Positions 1 through 7,439 of a stretch of DNA of 64,000 nucleotides are shown here, piece by piece. A program made the position numbers and the translations under genes. The stretch's first letter is position 1; each line of letters starts with the position of its first letter. A model generated the notes under the pieces. The model was not told the origin of the DNA and did no database searches. It saw only the letters and a list, made by a program, of their open reading frames with translations. Where the stretch lies: assembly GCF_004123845.1 (NCBI RefSeq), contig NZ_NBDP01000030.1:558001-622000 (forward strand), given 5' to 3'. This DNA comes from Allobosea sp. Tri-44. Lineage in GTDB: Bacteria > Pseudomonadota > Alphaproteobacteria > Rhizobiales > Beijerinckiaceae.

Positions 1-1
1 T

Positions 2-232
2 TCGGTCGCCGGCGACACCTGCATGATGCTCAAGGTGCGGACCGAGAGCACCCATGCGCTCGAAGGCCTGCTGGCCAAGATCTATGACGTTCCCGGCGTC
101 ACCGCGACGCGCAGCTATGTCGTGCTCTCGACCTATCTGGAGCGGCCGGTCCAGCCGGGCATCACCGGCGAATGGCCTGGGCGCGTCAAGGACCCGCGGC
201 AGCTGCCCGTCAGCCAAACATCGCGGGATTGA
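2..232 (+). CDS. Lrp/AsnC family regulator, C-terminal part (cut by window start)
   Basis: Only the last 76 codons are present, because the frame runs open into the left edge. The visible residues (VAGDTCMMLKVR, then a helix, then PGVTATRSYVVLSTYLE) match the effector-binding RAM/AsnC_trans_reg domain that ends Lrp/AsnC regulators. In this family that domain assembles dimers and octamers and binds amino acids, while the missing N-terminus carries the helix-turn-helix. The tail is slightly long after the domain (PVQPGITGEW...). The gene converges on the methyltransferase and overlaps its 3' end by 23 bases. The target genes cannot be judged from this fragment. Confidence 0.8.
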   Translation, partial: SVAGDTCMMLKVRTESTHALEGLLAKIYDVPGVTATRSYVVLSTYLERPVQPGITGEWPGRVKDPRQLPVSQTSRD

Positions 233-938
233 CGGACGGCTTCGAGCCGACCGGCACCTTGAGATGGTGCAGCCTGATTGGCTGATGCAGGACGTAGCCG
301 CCATCCTCATGCTCCGACAGCGCCTCGAAACGCGCGAGCAGCTTGCCGCGCGCCGCCTCTGCCCGTTCCTCCCGCGAGGGATCGGCCGCAACGGCGCGCG
401 CCATGAAGGCGGCGGCATCGGGGAACGTCTCGATGCGATCGTATTCGATCCGCCGGCTCTCGCTGACGATGCCGCGGCGCATCGCGCGGACGATCGCGTC
501 CTGCGCCGCGTGCCTGACCTCGGTCTCATCCTCGATCAGGCGCAAGGCATCGAAGAAGGAGCCTTCCGACAAGGGCTCGATCACGACGACGCTGCCGCCC
601 CTGCCGACGACGCGTGCCGCCTCCTCCAGCGCCAGCAGCATGTCCGGCACCGGGACATGATGCAGGCTGTTGAGGAAGATTGCAGCGTGCATGCTGGCAT
701 CGCCCCAGGGCAAAATCTGGGCGCAGCCATGCTTCAGCGCCGCCTTGGGCGCAAGCTTCTGCGCGACCTCCAGCATCGCCTCGTCCGGATCGAGACCGAC
801 GACGCTGGCACCGCGCTCGACCAGCGCCTGCAGCAGGTTGCCCCTGCCGCAGCCAATGTCGAGGATACGCCGCCCTTGCAGGGGCGTTAGCAGCTTTTCC
901 AGAATCTCGACGGTATCGCCTGCCGGCCGCGTGATCAT
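210..938 (-). CDS. Class I SAM-dependent methyltransferase
   Basis: This 242-residue protein has the Methyltransf_11/25 fold. Motif I (ILDIGCGRGN, residues 25-34) binds S-adenosylmethionine, and VGLDPDEAML (about 48-57) carries the acidic residue that contacts the ribose. The stretch NSLHHVPVPDMLLALEEAARV is a typical post-motif helix. The C-terminal third is probably the substrate cap. It resembles small-molecule methyltransferases of the UbiE/arsM-like superfamily, but nothing identifies the substrate. The gene is alone, convergent with the Lrp gene and about 107 bases downstream of the aldehyde dehydrogenase, so it could be a distal member of that transcript. Confidence 0.8.
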   Translation of the reverse strand: MITRPAGDTVEILEKLLTPLQGRRILDIGCGRGNLLQALVERGASVVGLDPDEAMLEVAQKLAPKAALKHGCAQILPWGDASMHAAIFLNSLHHVPVPDMLLALEEAARVVGRGGSVVVIEPLSEGSFFDALRLIEDETEVRHAAQDAIVRAMRRGIVSESRRIEYDRIETFPDAAAFMARAVAADPSREERAEAARGKLLARFEALSEHEDGGYVLHQPIRLHHLKVPVGSKPSVNPAMFG

Positions 939-1045
939 AGTAAATCAATGGTTGCGCCCGCGGCGGGGCGCAAGACCTGTTCTTCAGCGATCCAGAGCTA
1001 CTCGCTTCGGGCAAGCAACCTGGCCGCGACCTGCTTCGCCGGACT

Positions 1046-2479
1046 TCACCCGTGCTTGTGCACGATGGTCTTGGCGACGGCGAACTCCTCCAGCGCCATG
1101 AAGCCCTTCTCGCGGCCATGGCCGCTCCTGCCGGTGCCGCCGAAGGGCAGTTCAATGCCGCCGCCGGCGCCATAGCCGTTGATGAAGACCTGTCCGGCCC
1201 GAACGCGCTTGGCGACGCGCTGCTGGCGTCCGCCATTATTGGTCCAGACGCCGGCAACAAGGCCGTAGGGCGTGGAGTTGGCGAGCTTCACGGCATCTTC
1301 CTCGTCGTCGAAGGCGAAGGCAGCGAGGACCGGGCCGAAGACCTCCTCCTGCTCCAGCCGGTTGCCGCGCGGCACCTGCCCGAACAGGGTCGGGGTCACA
1401 TAGAAGCCGCCATTCGGTACGCCCTGGGCGATCGCGCCTTCGGCGAGGACCGGAATGCCCTGCTCGCGGGCCTGGTCGACGAAGCTCTGCACCCGGCCGC
1501 GCTGCCTGGCGTTGATCACCGGGCCGCAGTCGAGGTCCATTTCGGGCGTGCCGGCGCGCAACTTGGCGAACTGTTTGGCGACCGCGCCGACGAAGTCGTC
1601 ATAGACGGTCTTCTGCACCAGCACGCGGCTGCCGGCCGAGCAGGTCTGGCCGGTGTTCTGAACGATCGCCTTGCAGACGATCGGCACGGCGGCTTCGAAA
1701 TCGGCGTCGTCGAAGACGATCTGGGGCGACTTGCCGCCGAGCTCCAGCGTGCAGGTGATGAAGTTGTCGGCGCAGGCCTTCTGGATGATCTGGCCGACTT
1801 GCGGCGAGCCGGTGAAGGAGATGAAGCCGACGCCGGGATTGCGGCAGAGCGCCTCGCCTGCCTCATGGCCGCGGCCGGTGACGATGTTGATCGCGCCATC
1901 GGGGAAGCCGACCTCGCTGGCGAGCTCGGCGAGGCGCAGTGCCGTCTGGCAGGCATCCTCGGCGGGCTTCAGCACCACGGCATTGCCCATGGCGAGCGAA
2001 GCGGTGAGCGAGCGGCCGAACATCTGCGCCGGGTAGTTCCAAGGCAGGATATGGCCGGTGACGCCATAGGGCTCGTGCACGACGTTGACGCTGTAGCCGT
2101 TGAGGAACGGGATGATGTGGCCGTGGACCTTGTCCGCGGCGCCGCCGTAGAACTCGAAATAGCGCACCGTCGCCTCGATATCGGCCCTGGCCTGCGCCAT
2201 CGGCTTGCCGGTGTCCTGCGCCTCGATCTTCGCCAACTCCTCGAAATGGTCCTGGACCTTGCGCGCCAGCTTCGAAATCAGCCGGCCGCGCTCGGCGGCG
2301 GTCAGCTTGCCCCAGGCGCCTTCATAGGCGGCGCGAGCGGCCCTCACCGCATCGTCGATATCTTCGGCAGTGCCGCAGGCGATGCGGGTGAATTCCTCGC
2401 CGGTCGCGGGCGCGAGCACCGCCATGGTCTCGCCGGTGCGGCCGGCAACGTGCCGGCCGTTGATGAAGTGCTGGGTCAT
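1046..2479 (-). CDS. NAD(P)-dependent aldehyde dehydrogenase
   Basis: This 477-residue, full-length ALDH superfamily enzyme oxidises an aldehyde to the carboxylate with NAD(P). The oxyanion Asn lies in PWNYP (N149), the general-base Glu in LELGGKSPQ (E246) and the nucleophile in GQTCSAG (C280). EEVFGPVLAAFAF and the C-terminal GGTGRSGHGREKG are also conserved. It reads most like the betaine/aminobutyraldehyde/vanillin-type ALDHs, but substrate specificity cannot be assigned. It lies 38 bases after livF on the same strand, which suggests co-transcription with the transporter remnant, so the substrate may derive from an imported compound. Confidence 0.9.
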   Translation of the reverse strand: MTQHFINGRHVAGRTGETMAVLAPATGEEFTRIACGTAEDIDDAVRAARAAYEGAWGKLTAAERGRLISKLARKVQDHFEELAKIEAQDTGKPMAQARADIEATVRYFEFYGGAADKVHGHIIPFLNGYSVNVVHEPYGVTGHILPWNYPAQMFGRSLTASLAMGNAVVLKPAEDACQTALRLAELASEVGFPDGAINIVTGRGHEAGEALCRNPGVGFISFTGSPQVGQIIQKACADNFITCTLELGGKSPQIVFDDADFEAAVPIVCKAIVQNTGQTCSAGSRVLVQKTVYDDFVGAVAKQFAKLRAGTPEMDLDCGPVINARQRGRVQSFVDQAREQGIPVLAEGAIAQGVPNGGFYVTPTLFGQVPRGNRLEQEEVFGPVLAAFAFDDEEDAVKLANSTPYGLVAGVWTNNGGRQQRVAKRVRAGQVFINGYGAGGGIELPFGGTGRSGHGREKGFMALEEFAVAKTIVHKHG

Positions 2480-2517
2480 GATGGTCTCCGTCTACGGCGT
2501 CGCCGTCTCGTTCAATC

Positions 2518-3213
2518 TCAGTGCAGCCCGGCCGCGGCGAGCGAGCTTTGCGCCAGCACGGTCTCGCTGACCTCGCCGCGCTCGATCGCATAGGCCTTGC
2601 CGGCGAAGTTGCGCAGCAGACTGGGGTTGGATTCGGTGATCAGCAAGGCGATGTCGGGATGGCTGTCGCGCAAGGCGCGCAGGGCAGCGGCATAGCGGTT
2701 GGCCAGCACCGGGGCGAGACCCTGGAAGGGCTCGTCGAGCAGGATGACGCGGCTGCCGATCATCAGCGCCCGAGCGAGCGCCGCCATCTTGCCTTGGCCG
2801 CCGGAGAGACCGGCCGCCGGACGCTGGCGCAGATCGGCGAGCTCGGGCAGCACCGCATAGATGCGCTCCAGTCTCCTCGCGATTTCGGCCTCGCCGAGCG
2901 TCATCACCTCGGCCGGCAGGCGGATGTTCTCCTCGATGGTGAAGGTCGAGAACAGCCGGCGATCCTCCGGCGCATAGCCGATGCCGAGGCGCGGCCGTTC
3001 ATGCGCCTTCACCATATCGAGCGGCTTGCCGTCGAAGGCGATCGAACCACCGGTCACCTTCATGAAGCCCATGATGGCGCGCAGCAGGCTGGTCTTGCCG
3101 GCGCCGTTGCGGCCGATGAGGGCCACCGTCGCGCCCTCCTCCAGCGACAGCGAGGCGCGGCGCAGCACCTGCACGCCTTCGATCTCGGCCGAGAGCTCCC
3201 TGATCTCCAACAT
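2518..3213 (-). CDS. Branched-chain amino acid-type ABC transporter ATPase (LivF-like)
   Basis: This 231-residue ATPase has Walker A GRNGAGKT (34-41), signature LSGGQ (136-140) and Walker B VILLDEP (156-162). Its compact size, YAPEDRRLF and the ESN in place of a switch histidine are typical of LivF, one of two ATPases of the HAAT/Liv importers for hydrophobic amino acids, amides or aromatic acids. It is intact. Its partner upstream (3217-3810) has lost its N-terminus, and no permease or binding-protein genes are visible nearby, so it is probably a leftover of a dismantled operon unless it pairs with permeases encoded elsewhere. Confidence 0.85.
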   Translation of the reverse strand: MLEIRELSAEIEGVQVLRRASLSLEEGATVALIGRNGAGKTSLLRAIMGFMKVTGGSIAFDGKPLDMVKAHERPRLGIGYAPEDRRLFSTFTIEENIRLPAEVMTLGEAEIARRLERIYAVLPELADLRQRPAAGLSGGQGKMAALARALMIGSRVILLDEPFQGLAPVLANRYAAALRALRDSHPDIALLITESNPSLLRNFAGKAYAIERGEVSETVLAQSSLAAAGLH

Positions 3214-3216
3214 GAG

Positions 3217-3810
3217 CTAGACTCCTACCCCGATCACGGTCTCGCGGACCTCCGGATGGTTCAGGATTTCGTCGGGCGTGCCCTGATGGGCGATGCGCCC
3301 GCCGGTCCAGACCGCGACGCGGCTGGCGTAGCGGGCGACCACGTCCATGTCGTGCTCGACGAAGACGGCCGTGGTGGCGCGCGCATCGAGCACGCGGGTC
3401 AGCGTGTCCATCACCTGGAACTTCTCGGTCGAGGAGACACCGCTGGTCGGCTCATCCATGAAGATCAGCTTCGGTTCGAGCGCGAGCGCGACCGCGATGT
3501 CGATCAGCTTGCGCATGCCTTCCGGTAGTTCGCGGACGATGCGGTTGCCGGTCTCTTTCAGCCCGACTAGGTCGAGCAGCGCCCACATCTCCTCGGCTTT
3601 GGGGTGGCGCTGCATGGCGAGGAAGGGGGACCAGGAGCCTTCACGGGCAGAGAGGGCGCATAGAGCCAGCAGTCGGACAAGTAGGATAAAGCGATGAAGG
3701 CCATACGCTTTTTCTATGGAGCCGCATCGGCTTAGCGAGCCGGCGGCGCTATGGCGGCCATCGCAAAACGCTATTTGACTTCGAAGGCGCGACATCGGTG
3801 TCTCGCGCAA
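3217..3810 (-). pseudogene. LivG-like ABC ATPase, N-terminus with Walker A missing
   Basis: The open frame has 197 codons, but only the part from about ALSAREGSW onward (roughly positions 3217-3660) looks like LivG: a degenerate signature region (ELPEGMRKLIDIA), Walker B LIFMDEPTSG, a switch His (VEHDMDVV) and the usual C-terminal GTPDEILNHPEV. The first 45-50 codons have no ABC character, and there is no Walker A, Q-loop or TFQ segment. LivG is usually about 250 residues. I read this as a 5' deletion joined to unrelated DNA at about 3650-3700, immediately before the divergent CoA-transferase. It probably cannot bind ATP, although a truncated protein may be made ahead of livF. Confidence 0.7.
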
Positions 3811-3833
3811 AATGAACGGCGCGTGGCGATCTG

Positions 3834-4976
3834 ATGGTGAATGCTCTCGATGGAATCCTGGTGGTGGCGCTGGAGCAGGCGGTGGCTGCTCCCATGGCGA
3901 GCTGCCGCCTTGCCGATGCCGGCGCGCGCGTCATCAAGCTCGAGCGCGAGGAAGGCGATTTCTCGCGCGGCTATGACGACTATGCGCAGGGCCTGTCGTC
4001 CTATTTCGTCTGGATCAACCGCGGCAAGGAATCCTGCCGGGTCGATCTCAAGGCCTCAGATGATCTTGCCATGGTCGAGGCGATGCTCGCCGAGGCCGAC
4101 GTCTTCATCCAGAACTTCGCCCCCGGCGCGACCGACCGCCTCGGCATCGGCAGCGAAGCGCTGCGCCAGCGCCACCCGAAGCTGATCACCTGCGACATTT
4201 CCGGCTATGCGCCCGGCACGCCGCACTACACCCGCAAGGCCTACGACCTCCTGATCCAGGCGGAAGCCGGCCTTGCCGCCGTCACCGGCAGCGCCGAATC
4301 CGGCCCGACGCGGATCGGCGTCTCGATCGCCGACATCGCCACCGGCAACGCAGCCTATGCCGCGATCCTGGAGGCGCTGATCCGGCGCGGGCGCACCGGC
4401 GAGGGCTCGCGCATCCAGCTCTCGCTGTTCGACACCATCGCCGACCTGATGAACGTGCCCTATCTGACCCGGCGCTATGGCGGGATCGAGCCGCCGCGGC
4501 TCGGCCTCGCCCATCCCTCGATCGCGCCCTATGGCATCTTCCGCCTCGCCGATGCCGAGGTGCTGATCTCGATCCAGAGCGAGCGCGAATGGCAGATTTT
4601 GGCCCGCGGTGTACTCGGTGATGCCGGGCTCGCCGAGGATGCGCGCTTCGCCAGCAACGTGCTGCGCGTGCGCAATCGCCCTGCCCTCGATGCAGCGATC
4701 CAGTCGATCCTCGCCACCCGCAGCTATGCCGAGACGGCAGCCGGTCTCGATGCCGCCCGCATCGCCTTCGGCACGGTCTCGACGGTCGCCGACCTGATCG
4801 ACCACCCGGCCGTAACGGCGCTGCCGGTTCCGACGCCGAATGGCGCTGTCGAAGTCCTTGCACCACCGGTGCTGGTCGACGGCAAGCGCGTGCCGATGCG
4901 CGCAATCCCGGGCCTCGGCGAGCATGACGAAGCGTTGCGCCGCGAGTTTACGGCGAAAGCGGCGCGATCAGCCTGA
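3834..4976 (+). CDS. CaiB/BaiF family CoA-transferase (class III)
   Basis: This 380-residue protein moves CoA between carboxylic acids through a covalent aspartyl intermediate. The candidate nucleophile is D138 in KAYDLLIQAEAG. The N-terminal VVALEQAVAAPMASCRLADAGARVIKLE is the standard CaiB/BaiF opening, and GRTGEGSRIQLSLFDT (about 195-210) is the second conserved block. It starts a three-gene run with an acyl-CoA dehydrogenase and a hot-dog hydratase, so it likely activates the acid of a beta-oxidation-like route. Mesaconyl- or itaconyl-type C5 acids are possible substrates by analogy only. It is divergent from the livG remnant, with only 23 bases between the frames. Confidence 0.85.
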   Translation: MVNALDGILVVALEQAVAAPMASCRLADAGARVIKLEREEGDFSRGYDDYAQGLSSYFVWINRGKESCRVDLKASDDLAMVEAMLAEADVFIQNFAPGATDRLGIGSEALRQRHPKLITCDISGYAPGTPHYTRKAYDLLIQAEAGLAAVTGSAESGPTRIGVSIADIATGNAAYAAILEALIRRGRTGEGSRIQLSLFDTIADLMNVPYLTRRYGGIEPPRLGLAHPSIAPYGIFRLADAEVLISIQSEREWQILARGVLGDAGLAEDARFASNVLRVRNRPALDAAIQSILATRSYAETAAGLDAARIAFGTVSTVADLIDHPAVTALPVPTPNGAVEVLAPPVLVDGKRVPMRAIPGLGEHDEALRREFTAKAARSA

Positions 4977-5015
4977 TGCCGTACTGCCTCCCAGATGCGG
5001 CAATCAATCAGAGCC

Positions 5016-5119
5016 GTCATTCCGGACAAGCCGCGCAGCGGCGCAGCTCCGGAATCCATCGTAGAGCGCAACGCCCTACGATAGATTCCGGCGTTCCGCT
5101 TCGCTCCAGCCGGAATGAC
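5016..5119 (+). repeat. Palindromic intergenic element, family C
   Basis: This is an imperfect inverted repeat bounded by GTCATTCCGG and CCGGAATGAC. Inner arms ATCCATCGTAG and CTACGATAGAT surround a short centre, and CGCTTCGCTCCAGCC is part of the right arm. A close relative sits at 26824-26921 and looser ones at 16692-16837 and around 47960-48149. It separates the CoA-transferase from the acyl-CoA dehydrogenase and would form a strong hairpin in their common transcript. It is non-coding. Confidence 0.8.
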
Positions 5120-5142
5120 GGTGGAGGGAATGGCGACCGCCT

Positions 5143-6309
5143 ATGCAAACGATGAACACGCATTCCGACCACACCGACATCCGCGAGGCGGTCGCGAAGC
5201 TGTGCGCGGACTATCCGGGCGAGTACTGGCGCAAGCTCGATCGCGAGATGGCCTATCCGGCCGAGTTCGTCACGGCACTCACCGAGAGCGGCTTCCTCTC
5301 AGCCCTGATCCCGGAGGAGTATGGCGGGGCGGGCCTGACCCTCTCGGCCGCCGCGGCGATCATGGAGGAGATCCAGCGCCAGGGCTGCAATGGCGGCGCC
5401 TGCCACGCGCAGATGTATGTGATGGGCACAGTGCTCAGGCATGGCAACGCCGACCAGAAGCAGCGCTATCTGCCCAAGATCGCCTCGGGCGAACTGCGCC
5501 TGCAGGCCTTCGGCGTCACCGAGCCGACCAGCGGCACCGACACCACGGCACTCAGGACGACCGCCCGCCGCGAGGGCGACCATTACGTCGTCAACGGCCA
5601 GAAGATCTGGACCAGCCGGGCGGCGCAGTCGGATCTGATGCTGCTGCTCGCCCGCACCACGCCGCGCGACCAGGTGGAAAAGCGTACCGACGGGCTCTCG
5701 GTCTTCATCCTCGACATGCGCGAGGCGCTTCAGGCCGGCCTCACCATCCGGCCGATCCGGACGATGATGAACCACGCCACCACCGAGGTGTTCTTCGACA
5801 ATGTGAAGGTGCCGGCCGCCAACCTCGTCGGCGAGGAGGGCAAGGGCTTCCGCTACATCCTCTCGGGCATGAATGCCGAGCGCATCCTGATCGCCGCCGA
5901 ATGCGTCGGCGACGCCAAATGGTTCATCGACAAGGCCTCGAACTATGCGAAAGAACGCCAGGTCTTCGGCCGGCCGATCGGCCAGAACCAGGGCATCCAG
6001 TTCCCGATCGCGAAAGCCTACGCCAACATGCGCGCCGCCGAGCTGATGGTGCGCGAGGCGATCCGCCTCTACGAGGCCGGCGCCAATCCGGGCGCCGAGG
6101 CCAACATGGCCAAGCTGCTGGCGGCTGACGCCTCGTTCGAGGCGGCCAATGCTTGTGTGCAAACCCATGGCGGCTTCGGCTTCGCCGAGGAATACGACAT
6201 CGAGCGCAAGTTCCGCGAGACGCGGCTCTACCAGGTCGCGCCGATCTCGACCAACCTGATCCTGTCCTATCTCGCCGAGCACGTGCTCGGCATGCCACGC
6301 AGCTATTAA
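5143..6309 (+). CDS. Acyl-CoA dehydrogenase
   Basis: This 388-residue flavoprotein of the ACAD family dehydrogenates an acyl-CoA at C2-C3 and passes electrons to ETF. The FAD/substrate signature QAFGVTEPTSGTD spans residues 121-133. The helical C-terminal domain carries GMNAERILIAAE and the FAD-contacting THGGFGFAEEYDIER. Length and architecture are complete. Two in-frame ATGs lie close together (5143 and 5152) and either could be used. It is flanked by a CoA-transferase and a FAS1-like hydratase on the same strand, five bases before the latter, which implies one catabolic pathway. Confidence 0.9.
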   Translation: MQTMNTHSDHTDIREAVAKLCADYPGEYWRKLDREMAYPAEFVTALTESGFLSALIPEEYGGAGLTLSAAAAIMEEIQRQGCNGGACHAQMYVMGTVLRHGNADQKQRYLPKIASGELRLQAFGVTEPTSGTDTTALRTTARREGDHYVVNGQKIWTSRAAQSDLMLLLARTTPRDQVEKRTDGLSVFILDMREALQAGLTIRPIRTMMNHATTEVFFDNVKVPAANLVGEEGKGFRYILSGMNAERILIAAECVGDAKWFIDKASNYAKERQVFGRPIGQNQGIQFPIAKAYANMRAAELMVREAIRLYEAGANPGAEANMAKLLAADASFEAANACVQTHGGFGFAEEYDIERKFRETRLYQVAPISTNLILSYLAEHVLGMPRSY

Positions 6310-6314
6310 GCCCG

Positions 6315-7154
6315 ATGAACATCGACCATCTGAAATCCTGGATCGGCAAGAGCGAAGCGGCGTCCGACCTGATCACGCCACGGCTCGTCGCCAGCTATGA
6401 GGCGACCTTCGCGCCGCATCTCGCGCCCTATGCCGACGGCGAGGCGCCACTCGCATTGCACTGGTGCCTCGCGCCGCCGATCTCGCCGATGGCAGCGCTC
6501 GGTCCGGACGGGCATGCCGCCAAGGGCGAGTTCCTGCCGCCGGTTGCGCTGCCGCGGCGGATGTGGGCCGGCGGGCGGATCGAGACGATCTCGGCGCTAC
6601 GAACCGGCGATGAGGTCACCCGCCGCTCGACCATCGGCGACGTCTCCTGCAAGGACGGCCGCACCGGCCCGCTCTGCTTCGTCGCGGTCGACCATGAGCT
6701 CGTGACGGCGCGCGGAGTAGCGCTGCGCGAGCGCCACAACATCGTCTATCGCGAGGCGGCCAAGCCGGGAGCGGAACCACCGCCTGCTCCAGCCCCAGAA
6801 GAACCACGTCCGGCCGACCTGACCTGGACGGTCGAGGCCTCGCCGGTACTGTTGTTCCGCTATTCGGCGATCACCTTCAACAGCCACCGCATCCATTACG
6901 ACCAGCCCTACGTCACCGGCGTCGAGGGTTATGCCGAGCTCGTCGTGCATGGGCCGATCCAGGCGACGCTGATCATGAACATCATCGCCACCCTCTCCGG
7001 TGGCGAACCGATCCGGCTCGACTATCGCGGGCTCGCGCCGCTGATCGCAGGCGAGGCTTTCCAGGTGAAAGCTAAGCGCCTGGACGACGGCGCCATCGCC
7101 GCCTGGACCGAAGGCGCCGACGGGCGGGTGCGGATGGAGGGCGTGAGCCGGTAA
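6315..7154 (+). CDS. MaoC/FAS1-like double hot-dog acyl-CoA hydratase (mesaconyl-C4-CoA hydratase-like)
   Basis: This 279-residue protein has two hot-dog halves. The second contains FRYSAITFNSHRIHYD (181-196), which matches the HTD2/mesaconyl-CoA hydratase family, where the Asn/His/Asp region surrounds the active site. The first half (1-140) has ETISALRTGDEVTRRSTI. A Pro-rich linker (PEPPPAPAPEEP type, about 151-166) joins them. The ATG at 6315 follows the acyl-CoA dehydrogenase stop by five bases, so the two are probably translationally linked. The likely role is hydration of the enoyl-CoA made by the dehydrogenase. The exact substrate is unknown. Confidence 0.8.
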   Translation: MNIDHLKSWIGKSEAASDLITPRLVASYEATFAPHLAPYADGEAPLALHWCLAPPISPMAALGPDGHAAKGEFLPPVALPRRMWAGGRIETISALRTGDEVTRRSTIGDVSCKDGRTGPLCFVAVDHELVTARGVALRERHNIVYREAAKPGAEPPPAPAPEEPRPADLTWTVEASPVLLFRYSAITFNSHRIHYDQPYVTGVEGYAELVVHGPIQATLIMNIIATLSGGEPIRLDYRGLAPLIAGEAFQVKAKRLDDGAIAAWTEGADGRVRMEGVSR

Positions 7155-7193
7155 CCTACACGTCATCGTTAGAGCGCGGGAACCGCCACGCAG

Positions 7194-7327
7194 AACCCCT
7201 CTCCCGGATGGGAGAGGGGCAGCGGTGAGGGACCGCCACTGCAATAGGAAACGCGACGGCGCCGCTGTGCCTTCTGCGGATAGGGCAATCCCTCATCCCT
7301 GCCCTTCTCCCACACGGGAGAAGGGTT
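7194..7327 (+). repeat. Palindromic intergenic element, family D (C-rich/G-rich arms)
   Basis: The left end AACCCCTCTCCC followed by GGGAGAGGGG forms one hairpin, and the right end CCCTTCTCCC followed by GGGAGAAGGGTT forms another. The two ends are also mutually complementary, and GGTGAGGGA/TCCCTCATCC arms lie inside. Similar elements lie at 25992-26111, 28147-28275 and 57713-57864. It fills most of the gap after the hydratase gene and may act as its transcription terminator. Confidence 0.75.
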
Positions 7328-7439
7328 CCCCGCGCCCTTCAAAAGCCTGTCGCTTCGCCATACGCCGTCATCTTCCCCCGTGTCACGGTCCTGCCATGGT
7401 GCTAGCGTCTGTCGCAGCACCTTGCTTCAGGAGCCTACG

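Noticed and set aside
1052-2593. A 513-codon frame antisense to the aldehyde dehydrogenase
   Set aside because: Antisense shadow; the dehydrogenase has all catalytic residues.
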